Of a stretch of 64,000 bases of DNA, positions 60,075 to 64,000 are shown piece by piece. Source of the stretch: Chryseobacterium sp. MA9. Lineage in GTDB: Bacteria; Bacteroidota; Bacteroidia; Flavobacteriales; Weeksellaceae. How positions within the stretch are numbered: position 1 is the stretch's first letter; each line of letters starts with the position of its first letter. Both the position numbers and the translations under genes were made by a program. The notes under the pieces are model-generated. The model was not told the origin of the DNA. It did not search any database and saw nothing but the letters and a program-made list of their open reading frames with translations. The DNA lies in the NCBI RefSeq assembly GCF_024399315.1, contig NZ_CP075170.1, positions 4,787,501-4,851,500 of the forward strand, read 5' to 3'.

Positions 60075-60796
60075 TGGAAAAGACACGTATCAATAAATAT
60101 TTATCAGAAGTAGGATACTGCTCAAGAAGAGCAGCAGATAAACTTTTAGAAGAAGGCAGGATTAAAATAAACGGAAAAATTCCGGAGATGGGAACAAAAG
60201 TTTCCGATGAAGATCTTGTAGAGGTAGATGGAAAGCCTATCAGAGAACCTCAGGAAAAGCCGGTATATATCATTTTTAATAAACCTGTAGGAATTGTATG
60301 TACTACAGATACGAAACGTGAAAAAAATAATATTGTAGATTATATCAACCACCCGAAAAGAATTTTTCCTATCGGAAGATTAGATAAACCAAGTGAGGGA
60401 CTGATCTTACTTACAAGTGATGGTGATATCGTTAATAAAATTCTGAGAGCCCGCAACAATCACGAGAAAGAATATATAGTTCGTGTAGATAAGCCGATCA
60501 ATCCGAGATTTTTGGAAAAAATGCGAAATGGAGTTCCTATTCTGGATACTGTTACAAAAAAATGTGAGGTAGAAAAGATTGATGATATGAATTTCAGAAT
60601 TGTTCTTACCCAGGGACTCAACAGGCAAATCCGGAGAATGTGCGAATACCTCGGATATGAAGTCAAAAAACTGAAGCGAATCCGTATCATGAACATCAAA
60701 CTAGACCTCCCGATTGGAAAATGGAGAGATCTTACAGATGATGAACTGAATGCACTGAATTCTATGCTTACAGATTCCAGTAAAACATTCGACTAA
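60074..60796 (+). CDS. rluF: RluF-like 23S rRNA pseudouridine synthase
   Basis: RsuA-family enzyme of 240 residues. An S4 RNA-binding domain (RINKYLSEVGYCSRRAADKL) is followed by the catalytic domain with PIGRLDKPSEGLILLTSDG, whose Asp in GRLDK is the nucleophile. The segment QGLNRQIRRMCEYLGYEVKK and the final KRIRIMNIKL resemble RluF (U2604) more than RluB or RsuA, which lack NRQIRRMCE in this form. The assignment to one position is therefore an inference. The start overlaps the previous stop by one base (TAATG). Confidence 0.85.
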   Translation: MEKTRINKYLSEVGYCSRRAADKLLEEGRIKINGKIPEMGTKVSDEDLVEVDGKPIREPQEKPVYIIFNKPVGIVCTTDTKREKNNIVDYINHPKRIFPIGRLDKPSEGLILLTSDGDIVNKILRARNNHEKEYIVRVDKPINPRFLEKMRNGVPILDTVTKKCEVEKIDDMNFRIVLTQGLNRQIRRMCEYLGYEVKKLKRIRIMNIKLDLPIGKWRDLTDDELNALNSMLTDSSKTFD

Positions 60797-60963
60797 AACT
60801 TATACTATACTATAACGGTTTCCCTCTATTTTCCAGTATCAATTGCTGGAAATACTAATGAATTATTTTTATTTCATAATTTTTCACATATTGGTGTAAT
60901 ATATTTTATTTTTCACAAGAAATATATTATATTTATAACAATAACACTTATAACCTGAAAATC

Positions 60964-62184
60964 ATGAAATTAAAATTTATTGCAGCCCTTTTATTTGTGA
61001 CTTTAATAACTTTTACCAGTTGTCTAAATGAGCACGATCCGGATCATTCAAATGATTCTTCCTTTTATATTGATTATAGAAGCTTAAAAGGATTACCAGA
61101 CGGAATTGCCGTTATAGAACTCGATCCTGAAGCCCCGAATTTTGGAAATATCAGCAGCAGGCTTGAATTGGGTGTTGGTGTATTACCACATCATATTTAT
61201 TATAATCAAAACGCAAAAAAAATGTTCACTACTGCTTTGGGTGGCAGTTATCTCTATGAGATAAAAACGGGAAAAGATCAAAATGGGCTGCCAAAATTAA
61301 TTGATTCAACGCCTATTGATACTGGTGAGAATACAGTAGGAGAAAATTTATTTTTCACAAATGACGGAAGATATTTTATGACCTTTATGGGGGGAGCAGG
61401 AGGTCCGAAGGATGGCAGTATAGGTGTTTTTAACGCTAATAATAATCAGCTTATCAAAACTATTAAGGCACCCATTCAGACTAATCCCAATCAATTTATA
61501 ATGTATCCGCACGGTATTTCAGTTAATGAAGAAAAAGGATTAATGATGGTAACCTCAACCATTCACCCGGATCTTACTACCGGATTGGGAAATACCTGTA
61601 CTTTATTAGATCTCAATACCTATGAGATAAAGGAGACGTATCAGGTAGCAGACTCTCCAACAGATATGTCAGCTCCTGTTGAGGTTTTACTGCTGCGTGG
61701 AAAATTTCCGCAATATGCACTTTCTACAACAATGATTGGGGGTGATATCTGGATTGCTCCATACAATACTACAACCAAAAAATATGATGCTTTTACTAAG
61801 CTTTTTGACGGGAGTACACAAGGATTAGGCTGGGCTCTTGAAATGTATATTGATGATTCAAACAAATTGTATGTGAGTTTTGCAGATCCTGGAAAAGTAC
61901 TTGTCTTTGATTTAAGTAATCTTCCCCAGCTAAAACTTTTGAAGACTTTTGATGCTGATAAAGGAGCACATCATATGGCTTTCTTTAAAACTAAATCGGG
62001 AAAAGATGTTGTAGCGGTACAAAATAATTTATTGGATCTCCCCAACTTAAATTCCGGAACCATTAGCGTAATTGATATCAATACAGGAAAAACCTTAGGT
62101 ACAGTTGATTTACGTAACCGCTATGGAATACTGCCAGAATCAATTGAGGGAACCAATGGCCCAAGCAATTATATGCATCATTAA
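60964..62184 (+). CDS. Beta-propeller lipoprotein, function unknown
   Basis: Periplasmic or surface lipoprotein of 406 residues (signal with lipobox TFTSCLN, Cys20). Repeated blades with GLxxxxDS/N turns are visible (VAVIELDPEAPNF-like start, DGSIGVFNANNNQLIKTIKA, CTLLDLNTYEIKETYQVADS, VLVFDLSNLPQLKLLKTFDA, GTISVIDINTGKTLGTVDLR), which indicates a YncE-like or selenium-binding-like propeller. Histidines recur near blade starts (LPHHIYY, MYPHGIS, KGAHHMAFF) and the protein ends in HH. This recalls metal-binding propellers, but that is only inference. It stands alone between two intergenic gaps. Confidence 0.8.
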   Translation: MKLKFIAALLFVTLITFTSCLNEHDPDHSNDSSFYIDYRSLKGLPDGIAVIELDPEAPNFGNISSRLELGVGVLPHHIYYNQNAKKMFTTALGGSYLYEIKTGKDQNGLPKLIDSTPIDTGENTVGENLFFTNDGRYFMTFMGGAGGPKDGSIGVFNANNNQLIKTIKAPIQTNPNQFIMYPHGISVNEEKGLMMVTSTIHPDLTTGLGNTCTLLDLNTYEIKETYQVADSPTDMSAPVEVLLLRGKFPQYALSTTMIGGDIWIAPYNTTTKKYDAFTKLFDGSTQGLGWALEMYIDDSNKLYVSFADPGKVLVFDLSNLPQLKLLKTFDADKGAHHMAFFKTKSGKDVVAVQNNLLDLPNLNSGTISVIDINTGKTLGTVDLRNRYGILPESIEGTNGPSNYMHH

Positions 62185-62208
62185 AAATTATAATAGTGTT
62201 TCACATAA

Positions 62209-62244
62209 TCAACTATTCCAAAAATAATCTTTTGGAATAGTTGA
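62209..62244. terminator. Bidirectional intrinsic terminator
   Basis: Perfect 15-bp arms tcaactattccaaaa and ttttggaatagttga with a six-base loop between convergent genes. Confidence 0.8.
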
Positions 62245-62268
62245 TGTTAATTTTTGTCTGGACTGAAG

Positions 62269-63531
62269 TTATTTTATATATAATCTCATTCTTTCCTCAT
62301 ATTCAGGTTTCAGTTTTAAAAGTTTCCATATTTTTCTGTCATCAGAATTACTGATACGGTAGAAAATGATTTTGTCTGCTGAGTATTTGAAATAAGGATG
62401 ATTTTTAAGCCATTCTTCTGGAGCATCCACTAATGAATATCTGGGTACATCTGAAGTATTCAACGGTGCTGTTGAAATCAGCTTTTGAACAAGATTCTGA
62501 TCAATATTGTAAGTACTTAAAATCTGTTGCTTATTGATAAAGCCTCCCAGCTTTTTTCTGAAGCCAATAATAGAACCGGCGCTTCTTTCATCCAGACCAA
62601 ATTCTATAAGCTGTCTGAAAGTAATGGTGTTGAGATCTGTTTTTGAAAAATCAGTTTTTTCCTGCTGCTTTTCCTGGAGTTTGATATAAGGTTTCATTTC
62701 CTGAAATTTCTCAGCAGAAATCACAAAACATTTCTGCAGATCTTCCAGACTTTTAAAGCTTCCCCGTAGATTTCTGTCCCGGTAATTAATGATGGTAATG
62801 GCTTGCTTTTCTGAAAATCCAAAGGCTTTCCAACCCTCCTGGCCCAGTTGATTAGGATCAAAAGAATGGTATTGAATCTTGGTTTTGACCGCATTGTTCT
62901 TTGCGAAATTCTTGAAAGTTTCGGGAGTTTTTGCAGGTAAAAGCAAATAAGGTTCAAGCTTGCTGTAATTTTCCGGAGAAATGATAAAACATTCTTTAAA
63001 CTTCTCCTTGCTGATAAAGCTTCCTCCCAGATAATTTCTGTATTTTAAAATAGCTTCTGCCTGTCTCTCACTGAAACCCATTTTAAGCCAATCATTAGCA
63101 GAAAACCGATCAGGATTGAATTTCCCTGCAATGATAATTTCTTTCTTTCCATACGTATTGAATCCTTTTGAATTTCCTCTTTCTGTTATTTCAGGAAGTA
63201 AAATGAATGATTCCAATTCACTGAATTTCTCGTCAGAAATAACGTAACATTTTTTCAACTGTTCTTTTGATGTGAATTTCCCTCCAACAATATCTTTATA
63301 CTTGAGAATTGTAGCAGTCTGCTTCTCTGAAAACCCAAGTTTCTGCCATTGATCTTTGTCCAGTGTATTGGGATCAAAATCTGATAGATCTGCAGAATAC
63401 GAAGGAGCTGTAATGAACTTTACGTCAGGAAAAGGTTCTTTTTCCCGGCTGGTGTATTTCTGGTAGGCTAATAAAATAGTCAGCAATGTGACCATAAATG
63501 CCAATTTCTGGTAATAGTTTTTTCTCATCAT
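62269..63531 (-). CDS. Membrane-anchored protein with four helix-hairpin-helix (ComEA-like) modules
   Basis: A 420-residue protein with one N-terminal membrane helix (LAFMVTLLTILLAYQKY). Three similar modules of about 70 residues follow: each has FDPN/FNPD, W..LGFSEKQA or similar, ILKYR, GGxFxSKExLKxC and a conserved VISxExF tail, then a fourth, more divergent module (TDLNTITFRQLIEFGLDERS). The GF/LS-x-Q/R pattern is the HhH motif of ComEA-like proteins that bind DNA non-specifically. The export signal or membrane anchor suggests a periplasmic DNA-binding protein, but a cytoplasmic side cannot be excluded. No competence genes are adjacent. Confidence 0.82.
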   Translation of the reverse strand: MMRKNYYQKLAFMVTLLTILLAYQKYTSREKEPFPDVKFITAPSYSADLSDFDPNTLDKDQWQKLGFSEKQTATILKYKDIVGGKFTSKEQLKKCYVISDEKFSELESFILLPEITERGNSKGFNTYGKKEIIIAGKFNPDRFSANDWLKMGFSERQAEAILKYRNYLGGSFISKEKFKECFIISPENYSKLEPYLLLPAKTPETFKNFAKNNAVKTKIQYHSFDPNQLGQEGWKAFGFSEKQAITIINYRDRNLRGSFKSLEDLQKCFVISAEKFQEMKPYIKLQEKQQEKTDFSKTDLNTITFRQLIEFGLDERSAGSIIGFRKKLGGFINKQQILSTYNIDQNLVQKLISTAPLNTSDVPRYSLVDAPEEWLKNHPYFKYSADKIIFYRISNSDDRKIWKLLKLKPEYEERMRLYIK

Positions 63532-63745
63532 GAAGTAAAAATATCAATAAAAATAAAGTATGTCAATGGTTGATAATGAAATGATTAAAGATGATGTGCA
63601 GATTGTACTTAATGCTTAAAAAGTAATCAGAAATATCAGTTTTTATATAATATAATTTCGTAATTGAACCTGAATGTTCTGATTAAGGTTTATATGTTTT
63701 TTGTTTTAAAAAAGCCCTTGTACATCCTTATCAAAATACCATGAA
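63532..63745. other. Intergenic region right of the helix-hairpin-helix gene
   Basis: No open frame of note. It contains AT-rich upstream DNA of the HhH gene and, from about 63714, the first degenerate members of the repeat array. Together with the array it makes a gene-free stretch of about 470 bases to the window end. Confidence 0.55.
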
Positions 63746-64000
63746 CCACTTTATAAACAACCTCCAGCCACTTATAATGTACCTCTAACCACTATAGTAA
63801 GTTTCTCGAGTCCCTTTATCAAGTGGCTGGAGCAACTTCAGAACATCCTCCATCTATTTCATTAACGGCCTCCAGACCGTTCTATAAGTACCTTTACCCA
63901 CTTATCCTAGTGGCTGGAGACGGTTATTAAACACCCTTTAGTCCCTTATATAACAGGGTATATCCCCTTACTCAAGGGGGTAGAGGGGGCTGGTGAAGGG
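63746..64000. repeat. Array of degenerate ~22-nt repeats, running off the window
   Basis: Twelve successive units start near 63746, 63768, 63789, 63812, 63833, 63854, 63877, 63898, 63920, 63942, 63964 and 63986 (spacing 21-23 bases). Typical units are CCACTTTATAAACAACCTCC, CCACTTATAATGTACCTCTA and CCACTTATCCTAGTGGCTGG. The consensus is close to CCACTTATAAAGTACCTCCA plus GA. Inner parts of some units are palindromic (CACTTATCCTAGTG, CCCTTACTCAAGGG). The period is not a multiple of three and no frame is kept open. No unique spacers separate the units, so this is not a CRISPR. Confidence 0.7.

Noticed and set aside
63746..64000. The ~22-nt array was considered as a CRISPR.
   Set aside because: The units are degenerate and abut one another; there are no unique spacers of constant length and no cas genes nearby.
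1..64000. Searched by eye for tRNA, rRNA, transposase, integrase, toxin-antitoxin, restriction-modification and other defence genes.
   Set aside because: No typical motif or inverted-repeat boundary was found; a profile search such as tRNAscan-SE or a defence-system finder would be decisive and could overturn this.

Overview
The window looks like chromosome from a Chryseobacterium-type member of the Bacteroidota (Flavobacteriia). The reasons are the AT-rich composition, start codons that mostly lack a Shine-Dalgarno sequence, promoters of the form TTG-N(19-23)-TAnnTTTG, seven proteins with a type IX secretion (T9SS) tail, an alpha/beta-fused E1 dehydrogenase, a DnaE with an N-terminal exonuclease, and TIGR02757 and DUF3098 proteins. 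No rRNA, tRNA, CRISPR, integrase, transposase or phage gene was seen. This identification is by recognition of families, not by a database search.

Layout. 1-7.2 kb: tail of an outer-membrane barrel, a ZIP metal transporter with a coupled methyltransferase, a THUMP-type RNA methyltransferase, an AraC regulator with a short-chain dehydrogenase, a family 2 glycosyltransferase with a TTG start, then about 0.7 kb of non-coding, repeat-like DNA. 7.2-16.6 kb: a PLP-dependent Cys/Met-type lyase divergent from an Lrp/AsnC regulator, a secreted protein and a serine hydrolase, a bestrophin-like channel, the fused E1 and a T9SS-exported subtilase. 16.9-21.6 kb: dnaE. 21.9-30.7 kb: three tandem large secreted proteins with type A T9SS tails. 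30.8-46.7 kb: housekeeping and accessory genes (voltage-gated-type ion channel with a previously unlisted 52-residue membrane peptide, Nif3 plus a cysteine-less zinc-ribbon relative, fatty acyl-CoA ligase divergent from an acyl-CoA dehydrogenase, prfC, a CPBP protease, RdgB, RNase Z, TIGR02757, and a DUF1003-like protein with an eight-heptad tandem repeat). 46.9-55.7 kb: three tandem paralogues with an anchor-L-type domain and type B T9SS tails. 55.8-60.8 kb: rsmA divergent from a compact ftsX-DUF3098-uppP-truB-OMP-rluF series. 61-64 kb: a beta-propeller lipoprotein, a four-module helix-hairpin-helix protein, and an array of degenerate ~22-nt repeats that runs off the window.

How the parts fit. 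The surface/secretome theme dominates: two separate three-gene tandem families (type A and type B cargo) and one protease depend on a T9SS machine that is not encoded here. The three type B genes each carry their own TAnnTTTG box at exactly the same distance (16 nt) from the start codon, which suggests parallel expression rather than one operon. The 55.8-60.8 kb block joins envelope division (FtsX), undecaprenyl carrier recycling (UppP) and rRNA/tRNA modification (RsmA, TruB, RluF-like).

The strongest leads for a second look are the ~22-nt repeat array at the right edge and its likely relative near 6.8 kb, the conserved promoter geometry of the type B paralogues, the DUF1003-like heptad minisatellite, the zinc-ribbon protein that has lost all its cysteines, the candidate leaderless starts, and the unlisted small membrane peptide beside the ion channel. 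I did not find a clear defence island or other obviously novel enzymatic system.
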